Positions 28,303 through 37,638 of a DNA stretch of 64,000 bases are shown piece by piece. The first letter of the stretch is position 1, and each line of letters starts with the position of its first letter. This stretch comes from Flavobacterium sp. I3-2. Lineage in GTDB: Bacteria > Bacteroidota > Bacteroidia > Flavobacteriales > Flavobacteriaceae. The notes beneath the pieces were generated by a model. That model saw only the letters and a program-made list of their open reading frames with translations, searched no databases and was not told the DNA's origin. Where the stretch lies: the NCBI RefSeq assembly GCF_013389595.1, contig NZ_CP058306.1:1178001-1242000 (forward strand). The letters are read 5' to 3'. A program made the translations under genes and the position numbers.

Positions 28303-29853
28303 ATGAAAAGAATAATATTTTTTATGTCTTTTGTATTCTTTACTTGGACAAATTATTCGCAGAAAGTTCTATGGGAAAAAACAATTGGAGGTAAATATTC
28401 GGAATACCTTTTTGATATGACTCCAACTCCTGACAACGGTTTTATTCTTGCTGGGAGCTCACTTTCAAACAAATCTGGTAACAAAACAAAGGATGGAAAT
28501 GGAAATCTTGATTATTTCATTTGGAAGATGGACAAAGATGGTGAAGAAGAATGGCAGCTATCCTTTGGTGGATCGGGCGTTGATATTTTAAAAAGTATTA
28601 TTTCGACCAATGATGGTGGTTATATGCTAGGTGGTTATTCAAATTCAAATATTTCTGCAGATAAAACAGATTCGCTTCGCGGACTAAATGATATTTGGCT
28701 TGTAAAACTTAATGCTAAAGGTGGTGTTGATTGGCAAAAAACTATTGGTGGTATTGGAGATGACAAGCTTGTCCAAATCAAACAAATCAAAGGTGGTGGA
28801 TATATAGTTGTTGCAAATTCTAACTCTACAATCTCTGGAGAAAAACATGATAAAAATTTAGGAGGTTTAGATTATTGGGTATTAAAGCTTGATAAATCTG
28901 GTAATATTATTTGGCAAAAAACTTTTGGCGGAATCTATAACGATGAAGTAAAATCTGTTTTGTTGACCAGAGATAATGAAATAATTATTGGAGGAAGTTC
29001 CAATTCTCCAATCGGAGAATTTAAACATTTTGATACCAATGGTGGATTTGATTTTTGGATTTTAAAATTGGATTCTGAAGGAAATTTAAAAAAACAAAAA
29101 GTATTTGGTGGCAAATCAGATGACTTTCTTACTGATATAATTGAATCCGAAAATGGTTTTATAATTGCTGGAACAAGCTCTTCAAACGGTGGAGGAAACA
29201 AATCTGTAAACTCTGAAAAACATAATGATTTTTGGGTCATCAAAACAGATTTTGACTTTGAAAATGATGAGCAGTTTTCTTATGATTTTAAAGGAGATGA
29301 TTATTTGACTAGCATAATTTATGATTCAAATTCAAACGAAATTTTACTTGGTGGATTTCAGATTGATGAGAAAACATCTAAAAAAAGTTATATTTCTTTG
29401 ATTGCGAATGATAAAGGTGAAAATATTTGGAATAAAAAGTTTTCTACAGAAGGAAGTGACCTATTAAGAAAAGTTGCTCACACTCGTGATGGCGGGTATA
29501 TATTTGCGGGTAATTCAGATGGAAAAGTATCAGGAGATAAAAAAGTTTCACAAGGGTTACATGATTATTGGGTTGTAAAATTAAAACGCGAGCGAAATGA
29601 ATCTGAAACTAAATTTGAAATTAAACTTGAAGCATTTCCTAACCCAACCGAGCAATATTCAAACATTGTTATCAATCATGAATATGAGGAAGGTACGCTT
29701 AGTATTGTTGATTTAGCAGGACGTGTTCTTTATACCGAATCTATTTACTACGATATGGTACCTATTGATTTAGGAAATTACCCTCAAGGTATTTATGTAA
29801 TCCATGTTAAAACAGACGTTTTCAACGGTTCTATTAAAATAATAAAAAAATAA
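28303..29853 (+). CDS. T9SS-sorted repeat protein (type A sorting domain)
   Basis: The ATG at 28,303 starts a clean signal peptide (MKRIIFFMSFVFFTWTNYSQ); a reading from 28,240 would bury it. About 516 residues. Residues 20-430 hold at least six copies of a unit of about 55 residues with the pattern 'GG.GdD.....(t.DgGyi..G.s.S......K......D.WvvKLd..G...W.K', probably beta-propeller blades. The last roughly 80 residues are a T9SS type A sorting domain: FPNPTEQYSNIVI, LSIVDLAGRVL, PQGIYVIHVKT, IKIIKK. It is exported by Sec and then T9SS to the surface or medium. The first RHS gene begins 2 bases after its stop. Confidence 0.88.
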   Translation: MKRIIFFMSFVFFTWTNYSQKVLWEKTIGGKYSEYLFDMTPTPDNGFILAGSSLSNKSGNKTKDGNGNLDYFIWKMDKDGEEEWQLSFGGSGVDILKSIISTNDGGYMLGGYSNSNISADKTDSLRGLNDIWLVKLNAKGGVDWQKTIGGIGDDKLVQIKQIKGGGYIVVANSNSTISGEKHDKNLGGLDYWVLKLDKSGNIIWQKTFGGIYNDEVKSVLLTRDNEIIIGGSSNSPIGEFKHFDTNGGFDFWILKLDSEGNLKKQKVFGGKSDDFLTDIIESENGFIIAGTSSSNGGGNKSVNSEKHNDFWVIKTDFDFENDEQFSYDFKGDDYLTSIIYDSNSNEILLGGFQIDEKTSKKSYISLIANDKGENIWNKKFSTEGSDLLRKVAHTRDGGYIFAGNSDGKVSGDKKVSQGLHDYWVVKLKRERNESETKFEIKLEAFPNPTEQYSNIVINHEYEEGTLSIVDLAGRVLYTESIYYDMVPIDLGNYPQGIYVIHVKTDVFNGSIKIIKK

Positions 29854-29855
29854 AA

Positions 29856-32800
29856 ATGCGTAAACACTTAATCAAAAGTTTAATTTCTATAAATTTTCTA
29901 TGTTTTTGGGGTAACATTATTAAAGCTCAAGATTATGGTTATGACAGTAGAAATTACATAAATAAATTTTCAATTTCTACACCTGATGTTTCTAATTTTG
30001 AAAAATATTCTATTTCTGAAGTAAATAAATATGTTGGTGCTCCACAAATTAATATTCCAATTTATACAATAAAATCTGGAGGAATAGAATATCCAATCTC
30101 CCTAAGTTATGATACAAGAGGTGTAAAAGTTGACCAAATCGCTTCGAATGTTGGTTTAGGGTGGAATTTAACAAAAACTATAATTTCAAGAATTATTAAT
30201 GAACATAATGATTTTAATAATTTAGGTGCAAAAGTTTATGAGACTAGCTATGTATATGAATCTGAAGAAAAACAACATGATTTTAAAGCTCTACTAGAAG
30301 GTTCTGTTTTTGCTGGATATTTTTTGACTAAAAAGAATCAAAGTATAAAAATGGGAAGTAGCGATATGCTTAATGTAGATTTTTTACCAGATACTTACAG
30401 AGTTTATTCTCCAAATTTCAAAACGTCATTCTTTTTTGAAAATACTGATAATCCTATTGAATTAGAGCCTCAAGGAACATTAATTAAAGGAACTGTCGGA
30501 AAGAAAAAATTTAGATCTTATATTAAAGGATTTTATCAAAATGCCCCTGAGTTTTACAATTTTCCTACACAAGATTTTTTTTCCTTTTCTATAATAGATA
30601 ATAAAGGAATTAAGTATTTATTTAATGATTATGATGTTAGTGTTGACTATACACAAAATGCATTAAATAAATATTATTTACCACCACAAGTATCTGCTTG
30701 GCATGTTTCAGAAATAGAAGATCTAAATACAGGAAAAAAAATATATTTTGAATATAATGATTATTCTACAAATACACTAGCGTTAGATAATATAGACTTA
30801 AGAAGAAATGCTACTCGAAAATCTTATAAATATACTAAAGCAGCACCTGTAACTTCAGGATCGCAAAATTGTTATTATTATAGCGTTGATGACACTAATG
30901 GTAGATATACGTTAGATGAGACAGAACATATAGATGTTAGTTTAAAAGCTGTTAAAAAAATTGTTTTCGATGAAGGTTATGTTGTATTTAGATACAATAA
31001 TGAAGATGAAAATGGTATGAATGGTAGAGCCAGAAAAGATGTTTTTGGAGGTTTGTTTTTGACTAAAATTTTAATTTATAATAAAAATAACGAGGTTGTT
31101 AATTACTTTGATTTAAACTATTCGTATTTTCAGTCTGATTATGGAGTTGGTGAGTTTAATCCTTATCCAAGCACTGAGATTGAGCTTAGAGATTATAGAT
31201 ACAAAAGACTTAAGTTAGATTCTGTAAAACCGATGGGATTGCCTGCTTATGAATTTTACTATGACATAACCCATTTACCACCGTTAAATTCATTTGCAAT
31301 TGATTTTTTAGGCTACGCTAATGGTTCTCTTGACGTGGAAAATATACAAACACTTACGAGTCAAAAATTATCTCCAAAATTATATTATCGTTCTAATCAA
31401 TTTGAAAAATCTTTATTACCCTTTTACACTAGTGTTTCTGGCCAAAATACTAATGTTATTCCTGGGTATTTTAATAGAGAAGCAACTTCAAAAACCAAAG
31501 GATGGAGTTTAACTAAAGTTAAATTTCCTACAGGTGGTACTTTAGACCTAGATTACGAATTAAATACTTTTGACGTTGATGGTAATACAATTGCTGGCGG
31601 TGGAATTCGAGTTAAACAACAAAAGTTAAATGACGGCTTTGGTAATATTAGAACGGTAAATTATTTTTATGTAAATAAAGATGATAATAAAACTTCAGGA
31701 ACATTATCGTCATATCCTTTTTTTGGACATCCTTCAAAAAAGTTTTTTGATGTCTATCGTTTTCAAGAAACGGGTAATGAGAAAAATGATTTTGATGCTT
31801 TAGGTAACTCAAGCACTAATGTTACAGATTGGATACTTTTCGATAAAAGTAATATGAATGAAGATATAACTTCAGGTTCTTACGTTGGTTATTCTAGAGT
31901 TTTAGAAAAAGAAATTGGATCTGGTTTTACAGAATATTTATTTACATCTAATAATAATCAAAACTATAGAGATGAACTTGAAAGAAATTTACGTTGGAAC
32001 CCTTCACAAACTTCTTTGGGAAGTAATATCTATACTTGTCTTTCTGATTTTCTTATCATGAATAGTGGCATTGGATCTCGTATTTTTACGGACAACTCTT
32101 ATTTGCGAGGTAAATTATTAGAACAAAATCTGTATAGTGATACTAATAAACTCTTGCATAAAACCCAGATTGAATATCAAATTGTAACTAAAAATTTATA
32201 TTCTTTTTTACAACCAGTAAATCAAGGTACTCATTCAAGTGGTGTTAAACATCTTATGTCAGTAAATAAAACTTACAAAGCAAGTGCTTTTTTACCAAAA
32301 TCAAAAAATATATTGCATTATGATACTTCTGATGTCAGCAATATTTTTAGTGAAATGTCATGGTTTTATTATAATGAAGACAATGTTTTAAGAACGGTTC
32401 TTGGAGAGCAAAATAATCGTAATTCAAAATCTACTAAATTTTATTATGCTAAGAATGTAACATCGACTAATAGTTTACCTGGAGAGACAATCAGTAGCTC
32501 AGATTTGAATGTAATTAATCTTATGAAATCAAGTAATTACAATAACATAGCTACACCAATACAAGTAGATGAAATTAAGGATGATGATTATTTAGTTTCT
32601 AGAAACAGAGTGTTGTTTAAACAGAATGGGAATCATATTGTACCTTCTAAAATTTCTAATGTATTAACTGATGAAGGTCAGTTAACCAATGTAGCGACAT
32701 TTGATAAATATGATAATAAATCGAATTTATTAGAAATGACTAAAAAAGTAGATGATAAAACGATATACATTTGGGGATATTATGATCAAAAAATTGTTGC

Positions 32801-33110
32801 AGAAATAAAAAACTTTTCTTCGTACGATAATATTCCTCAAAATCTGATTACAGATATAAAAAATGCATCGAATTCTAATAATGAGCAATCAATTATCAAT
32901 GCTTTAAATGCATTGAGAAATCATAATTCAATGAAGGATGCATCAGTAACTACATACACTCATAAACCTTTAGTTGGTGTTACAAGTATAATAGGTCCCA
33001 ATGGTTTAAAAACCACTTACGAATATGATGAATTTAATAGATTAAAATTGGTAAGAGATCATTTAGGAAATATCATAAGTAAAAATGAGTATAATTATAA
33101 AAATTTATAA
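29856..33110 (+). CDS. RHS/YD-repeat protein, N-terminal partner
   Basis: 1084 residues. Signal peptide (SLISINFLCFWGNIIKAQ). The segment GAPQINIPIYTIKSGGIEYPISLSYDTRGVKVDQIASNVGLGWNL is the usual opening of Bacteroidota RHS-type shell proteins, related to SpvB/TcB-like regions. Many YD-like strand repeats follow, ending with LKTTYEYDEFNRLKLVRDHLGNIISK. There is no RHS core sequence or toxin tip. The next gene starts one base after its stop and supplies the core, so the cocoon is split over two chains. How it crosses the outer membrane is not shown; no T9SS tail is seen. Confidence 0.85.
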   Translation: MRKHLIKSLISINFLCFWGNIIKAQDYGYDSRNYINKFSISTPDVSNFEKYSISEVNKYVGAPQINIPIYTIKSGGIEYPISLSYDTRGVKVDQIASNVGLGWNLTKTIISRIINEHNDFNNLGAKVYETSYVYESEEKQHDFKALLEGSVFAGYFLTKKNQSIKMGSSDMLNVDFLPDTYRVYSPNFKTSFFFENTDNPIELEPQGTLIKGTVGKKKFRSYIKGFYQNAPEFYNFPTQDFFSFSIIDNKGIKYLFNDYDVSVDYTQNALNKYYLPPQVSAWHVSEIEDLNTGKKIYFEYNDYSTNTLALDNIDLRRNATRKSYKYTKAAPVTSGSQNCYYYSVDDTNGRYTLDETEHIDVSLKAVKKIVFDEGYVVFRYNNEDENGMNGRARKDVFGGLFLTKILIYNKNNEVVNYFDLNYSYFQSDYGVGEFNPYPSTEIELRDYRYKRLKLDSVKPMGLPAYEFYYDITHLPPLNSFAIDFLGYANGSLDVENIQTLTSQKLSPKLYYRSNQFEKSLLPFYTSVSGQNTNVIPGYFNREATSKTKGWSLTKVKFPTGGTLDLDYELNTFDVDGNTIAGGGIRVKQQKLNDGFGNIRTVNYFYVNKDDNKTSGTLSSYPFFGHPSKKFFDVYRFQETGNEKNDFDALGNSSTNVTDWILFDKSNMNEDITSGSYVGYSRVLEKEIGSGFTEYLFTSNNNQNYRDELERNLRWNPSQTSLGSNIYTCLSDFLIMNSGIGSRIFTDNSYLRGKLLEQNLYSDTNKLLHKTQIEYQIVTKNLYSFLQPVNQGTHSSGVKHLMSVNKTYKASAFLPKSKNILHYDTSDVSNIFSEMSWFYYNEDNVLRTVLGEQNNRNSKSTKFYYAKNVTSTNSLPGETISSSDLNVINLMKSSNYNNIATPIQVDEIKDDDYLVSRNRVLFKQNGNHIVPSKISNVLTDEGQLTNVATFDKYDNKSNLLEMTKKVDDKTIYIWGYYDQKIVAEIKNFSSYDNIPQNLITDIKNASNSNNEQSIINALNALRNHNSMKDASVTTYTHKPLVGVTSIIGPNGLKTTYEYDEFNRLKLVRDHLGNIISKNEYNYKNL

Positions 33111-33111
33111 A

Positions 33112-36100
33112 ATGAGAATGTTTTTTTTATTATTTTCTTTATGTATATTCCCTGTGATTTGTTTTGGTCAAAGTACAAATCAGAACTATATAAAGAGGAC
33201 GATTTATAGAGGAGAAAATTCCACAAATCCTCAAATTCAAATAGTATATTACGATGGATTAGGACGAAGTATACAAAATATTTTAAACGGGCAAGCTAGT
33301 GATGGTAATGATATAATTACACATATTGAGTATAATCCAAATGGTCTTCAAGTTAAAGAATTTCTTCCGTATGTACGTCCACAATCGCTTGATTATGATT
33401 ATAACGCAGATGAAAATTCATATGCTTATTACAATAACGCACAGTTTGAAGACACAACAAATCCTTACGTAGAAAATAGTCTCGAAAAATCTCCAATGAA
33501 ACGGGTTTTAAAAACTGCTCATCCGGGAAATGAATGGAAAATGGGTAATGATAGAGAGATTAAATATGACTATAAAATTCAAACTGATGCTGATAAGGTG
33601 GTTTGGTTTTCCTCAGGTAAAGAGTTACTTGCTACAAATGTATATAAGGGGGGACTTGACAGAATAGGTTATTATCATACAGGTATGTTGAAAAAAAATA
33701 TTGTAAAAAATGAAAATTGGAAATCAACACAAACTAATAAATTAGATAATACAACTGAAATTTTTACTGATGATAATGGATATAAAGTTTTGGAAAGAAA
33801 ATATTGGGGTAATGAAAAGCATGATACCTATTATGTTTATGATATTAATGGTAATTTAACATATGTGATACCTCCTATAGTTTCAACTGCTACAGTTATA
33901 AGTGATCATGATCTTAATTTTTATTGTTATCAATATAAGTATGACGTTAAGAATAGATTAGTACAAAAAAAGTTGCCTGCTATTGACTGGGAATATTATG
34001 TTTATGATAAAAAAGATCGTGTAGTATTACATCAAAATGGTAAACAAAAAGGTAAGGAATGGAATTTTATAAAATATGATATTTTCGACAGGGTGCTATA
34101 TTCAGGTATATTTACAAATTCATCTTCTCATTTGGTTATGCAAAATGCAATAAATTCAATGAATGCTAATCCTGGAAATACCGAAAAGAGATCGTCAACA
34201 TCTTTTAATAACAACGGAATAGAAATTTTTTATACAAAAAATGCTTTTCCAACTGGAAGTTTGAAAGTTCTTAAAGTTAATTATTACGATGACTATACAA
34301 ATTTGGGAGCGGATAATTTTGAGAATTATGAGGGACATGTTTTATTGACTGGATCAGATAAAAGATTAAAGGGTTTGTTAACGGCTAGTTTTGTAAATGT
34401 CTTAAATACTGCTGATTGGGATAAAAATTATTATTATTATGATAATAAATATTTGAATTTAATACAAAATGTAAATAAGAATATTTTGGGTGGTTATACT
34501 ATTGTTAAAAATGATATTGACTTTTCGAAAAAAATTATAAAAAAAGAAACTTTTCATAAAAGATTATTAACAGATAATGAAATTTATGTTGTTGAAAATT
34601 TTGATTATACTGATCAGGATATGTTATCTGAATATTCTCATAAGATTAATAACCAAGATGCGCAATATACCACGTTTGAATATGATCCTTTGTTGAAGTT
34701 AGTTAAAAAGAATATCTTGGGAACTCAAACAGCAGTCCCTTTACAAGCAATAGTTCCTTTACAGGTAATTCAATATGATTATAATGTAAGAAATCAGCTC
34801 ACAGGTATCAATAAAGATAGCGAGACTTCATTTTTTTCTTTACAATTAAATTATCAAAAAATTGAAAACATTCAGTTTGCAGTACCAATGTTCGATGGTA
34901 AAATTAGCAGTGTTTTCTGGCGTACAGCAAATGATAATATCAAAAAGGGAGAGATTTATCATTATGATAATTTAAGTAGATTAACAAATTCAGATCATTT
35001 AATCTTTAATTATGCTCAAGAGTTTTATGCTCGGGTAGAAGCATTTTCTGAAAAAAGATCTTACGATAAAAATGGTAATATCACTAAATTAACTAGAAAA
35101 GGTGAGTTGTTAGATTTACAAGATAATAAAATTGATGAACTTACATATACTTATAATGGAAATCAATTACTGAGAGTATCTGATAGTACAGGTAATGATT
35201 CCGGATTTAAAGATGGTAATAATGATACAGAAGATGATTATGATTACGATAATCTAGGGAATCTAATACAAGATTTAAATAAAGATATCAATTTGATTAA
35301 ATATAATCATTTAAATTTACCAATAGAGATTGATTTTGCTAGCGGTAAAATTTTATATACATATGATGCGAATGGCAATAAAATTAGAAAAGTAGTCCAG
35401 CCTTTAAATGGTAGTGTACAAACTACTGAGTATATAAATGGTTTTCAGTATTTAAACAATCAATTACAATTTTTCGGTTATTCTGGAGGCTATTTGAAGC
35501 CTGTTTTAAACGATCAAAATGAAGTTTCATTTCTATATGTTTATCAATATAAAGATCATTTAGGAAATGTTCGTCTTAGTTATGCCGATGTTAATGGTAA
35601 TGGACAAATTGAGCCAGCGGATGAGATATTAGAAGAAAATAATTATTATCCTTCAGGTTTAAGACACGAAGGATACAATCAAATTTCAAATAGTAATAGA
35701 AGTGAAGCAGCAGAAAAATATAAATTTGGAGGAAAAGAATACCAAGACGATTTTGGATTAAATTGGTTAGATTTCCATGCTAGAAATTACGACCCAGCCA
35801 TAGGTAGATGGGTTAATATAGATCCGTTGGCAGACTTAACACTTGATCCGTATTCTTATGCGTACAACAATCCAATCAATTTAATTGATCCTAGTGGAAT
35901 GGGACCAGAAAAATTGAGAATAACTGGAGGTCAAAGTGCAGAAGCTTTAGCTGAGTTACAAAAAAATTTAGGGGATAATGTTACTTTGCATATAGATTTG
36001 AATGGTGACGTATCTTATACTCAAAATAATGAAGGACCTTTATCCGCTGATATGACTGAAATATTAAATATTATTGACGATACTACTATTCAAGTTAATT

Positions 36101-36540
36101 TAACAGCAGAAAATACATTTACTACAGATGATAATGCATTATATATTGGAGGGGCGTTCATGGGAAATTCTCTTAATCAAGATGTTTTGCTAGGTGATAC
36201 TGTAACGGCTGAACAACTTATTAATCCTGCTGTATTATCTGCAATGAGTACTGACTATAATAATCCAGGGCGTGATGTTTTACATGAGCTTTCAGAAGCA
36301 TATGAAGGTGGCATTTTGTCAAAGTCAAATCAGGCTTCATCTCCTCGAGCTGGTCAAGAAGGTAGTGTCTATGAATCGGCTCATCGTAATGCTATCCCAC
36401 AATCGGGTAGAGTAAGTGAATTTATATATGATGAACATGGTAATATATTACAGCGAGGTGATGGAAAATCGTTGCCACCTACTGCAACAAGATTGCAGTA
36501 TAGAACGGATAATGATACAACAATTTTAGATATTGAATAA
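33112..36540 (+). CDS. DUF6443 / RHS-core protein with unrecognised C-terminal tip, putative toxin
   Basis: I use the ATG at 33,112 (signal MRMFFLLFSLCIFPVICFGQ); a reading from 33,085 would precede the signal with nine polar residues. 1142 residues. A DUF6443-type opening (NYIKRTIYRGENSTNPQIQIVYYDGLGR, SIQNILNG) precedes long YD repeats. The RHS core, near residues 820-928, contains YKDHLGNVRLSY, YYPSGLRHEG, KFGGKEYQDDFGLNWLDFHARNYDPAIGRW, and ends YNNPINLIDPSG. The next 211 residues are a variable tip with HELSEAYEGG (His1058) and ESAHRNA (His1091). By analogy the tip is the effector. A small lipoprotein gene follows one base later. Confidence 0.87.
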   Translation: MRMFFLLFSLCIFPVICFGQSTNQNYIKRTIYRGENSTNPQIQIVYYDGLGRSIQNILNGQASDGNDIITHIEYNPNGLQVKEFLPYVRPQSLDYDYNADENSYAYYNNAQFEDTTNPYVENSLEKSPMKRVLKTAHPGNEWKMGNDREIKYDYKIQTDADKVVWFSSGKELLATNVYKGGLDRIGYYHTGMLKKNIVKNENWKSTQTNKLDNTTEIFTDDNGYKVLERKYWGNEKHDTYYVYDINGNLTYVIPPIVSTATVISDHDLNFYCYQYKYDVKNRLVQKKLPAIDWEYYVYDKKDRVVLHQNGKQKGKEWNFIKYDIFDRVLYSGIFTNSSSHLVMQNAINSMNANPGNTEKRSSTSFNNNGIEIFYTKNAFPTGSLKVLKVNYYDDYTNLGADNFENYEGHVLLTGSDKRLKGLLTASFVNVLNTADWDKNYYYYDNKYLNLIQNVNKNILGGYTIVKNDIDFSKKIIKKETFHKRLLTDNEIYVVENFDYTDQDMLSEYSHKINNQDAQYTTFEYDPLLKLVKKNILGTQTAVPLQAIVPLQVIQYDYNVRNQLTGINKDSETSFFSLQLNYQKIENIQFAVPMFDGKISSVFWRTANDNIKKGEIYHYDNLSRLTNSDHLIFNYAQEFYARVEAFSEKRSYDKNGNITKLTRKGELLDLQDNKIDELTYTYNGNQLLRVSDSTGNDSGFKDGNNDTEDDYDYDNLGNLIQDLNKDINLIKYNHLNLPIEIDFASGKILYTYDANGNKIRKVVQPLNGSVQTTEYINGFQYLNNQLQFFGYSGGYLKPVLNDQNEVSFLYVYQYKDHLGNVRLSYADVNGNGQIEPADEILEENNYYPSGLRHEGYNQISNSNRSEAAEKYKFGGKEYQDDFGLNWLDFHARNYDPAIGRWVNIDPLADLTLDPYSYAYNNPINLIDPSGMGPEKLRITGGQSAEALAELQKNLGDNVTLHIDLNGDVSYTQNNEGPLSADMTEILNIIDDTTIQVNLTAENTFTTDDNALYIGGAFMGNSLNQDVLLGDTVTAEQLINPAVLSAMSTDYNNPGRDVLHELSEAYEGGILSKSNQASSPRAGQEGSVYESAHRNAIPQSGRVSEFIYDEHGNILQRGDGKSLPPTATRLQYRTDNDTTILDIE

Positions 36541-36541
36541 C

Positions 36542-36943
36542 ATGAAAACAATTATAATGGTTTTAGTCGTCATTTTTTTTACAAGTTGTAAAATTGTAAG
36601 AAATAAAACTAAATATGATGAATATCATAAAATTATCAAATTAGATTCTATAAATGATTATTATTTGGTATATACTTCTAAAAATGATTCTATTTTTAAA
36701 ATTATATCTAAGAAAGGTTATGTGAAAGAAGGTAAAAAAGTTAAAATAGGAAAAAAATATCCAATTAAAGTTAGATCAATGAGAGATAATACACCTACAA
36801 TTAAGGGTATAAAAATCTCACCAATAAATTTTTTAGACGTAAATTGTTTTCAATTCGATGATAGTACTAAAATATGTAAGGAGGAAGGTATTTATGATTT
36901 ATATTTTTCAAAAAATTTAAAAGGAATATACTTTATTGAATAG
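36542..36943 (+). CDS. Small lipoprotein, candidate immunity protein of the RHS tip
   Basis: The ATG at 36,542 begins one base after the RHS stop and gives 133 residues. It has a lipoprotein signal (MKTIIMVLVVIFFTSC) and a short basic beta-rich domain (IIKLDSINDYYLVYTSKNDSIFKIISKKG) with a second Cys pair near residues 105-118. The size, position directly after the toxin tip, and periplasmic or outer-membrane location suit an immunity protein that meets the toxin before it reaches its target. This is inference from position; I recognise no family. Confidence 0.6.
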   Translation: MKTIIMVLVVIFFTSCKIVRNKTKYDEYHKIIKLDSINDYYLVYTSKNDSIFKIISKKGYVKEGKKVKIGKKYPIKVRSMRDNTPTIKGIKISPINFLDVNCFQFDDSTKICKEEGIYDLYFSKNLKGIYFIE

Positions 36944-37028
36944 TTAATTGTAAAATAGTTATTGTTTGCTGATTAAAAATGACGTTTTCATTAATTTTAT
37001 TATTTAATAAATAATCAACGAGGGATAG

Positions 37029-37143
37029 CTTCGAGGTATTCAAAGGAAGAGCGTTTATTCTTAGTTTTATGAAAAACCGATGGTTTTTCAAATTTTTCCT
37101 ATCTGACCCCGAGACAGAACCTCGGAGTATTCTCTTAGAATAA
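37029..37143. other. Nested inverted repeats, possible structured RNA
   Basis: Visible pairings are as follows. A perfect 8-bp hairpin GAAAAACC-GAT-GGTTTTTC (37,071-37,089). CCGAG (37,109-37,113) with CTCGG (37,121-37,125). CTTCGAGGT (37,029-37,037) with ACCTCGGAG (37,119-37,127), 9 bp with one G-T wobble, which competes with the previous hairpin. TTTATTCTTAG (37,054-37,064) with CTTAGAATAAA, roughly 37,134-37,144, with one mismatch. No open frame covers it. It could be an RNA, a recombination site or the end of a lost mobile element. Confidence 0.45.
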
Positions 37144-37550
37144 AAGTAAATATTTTTGAATTGTAAAGCTAAGTTTGGTTGGTATCTTTAAAAATGAATT
37201 CGATATTGTATTAGTTATATTTTAGATTTTTTATACAGTAACATTTTTTTTTGAGTATAAGAACTAATAGTTTTATATTTAATGTTGAATATATAAAAAC
37301 ACTTTAATATAAACTTTGTAAATAGTAAAACAATCTAGGTTTAAGATTCAATTTTTTTTAATTACAAAAATATATTGTACAATAAAGGCAGTATTAAAAA
37401 AACATTGGCTTCAAAAATGCTATACCGACCAAGGCATAATCTCTTTTTTGCTATTACATGATTTGGGTATAAATGAGTTTATAATAAAAAAAGGGAAATT
37501 ATCAAGTATTATTTTTACCTAGAAAATTTCAACTTTGAATCTCATAATCA

Positions 37551-37590
37551 AAAAAGAGAGTTAAAATCATTAGATTTTAACTCTCTTTTT
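37551..37590. terminator. Bidirectional terminator, 18-bp perfect stem
   Basis: AAAAAGAGAGTTAAAATC (37,551-37,568), loop ATTA, and the exact complement arm 37,573-37,590. It serves the DUF5689 operon on the minus strand and any plus-strand transcript from the RHS island. Confidence 0.88.
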
Positions 37591-37638
37591 TAGTTCTTAG
37601 TAATCTTAATATTTTTTGAATATTTGATATTTAAACAA

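Larger units (their letters stand above)
36944..37638. other. 695-bp gene-free region with inverted repeats
   Basis: No convincing gene on either strand. 36,944-37,020 is plain AT-rich sequence. 37,029-37,143 holds several nested inverted repeats in locally G+C-richer sequence (separate entry). 37,150-37,400 is AT-rich with short poly-T runs. About 37,315-37,524 has a 65-codon open stretch without a start, perhaps decayed coding DNA. 37,551-37,590 is a terminator. The downstream DUF5689 gene points toward this region from the right. Confidence 0.6.

Noticed and set aside
28440..29580. DNA-level tandem repeat array in the T9SS protein gene
   Set aside because: The repeats are visible at protein level only; the DNA copies are too diverged to be a repeat feature.
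37315..37524. 65-codon open stretch (plus strand) ending CYTDQGIISFLLLHDLG and a Lys-rich tail
   Set aside because: No start codon, AT-rich flanks and no recognised family; could be decayed coding DNA but not supportable as a gene.
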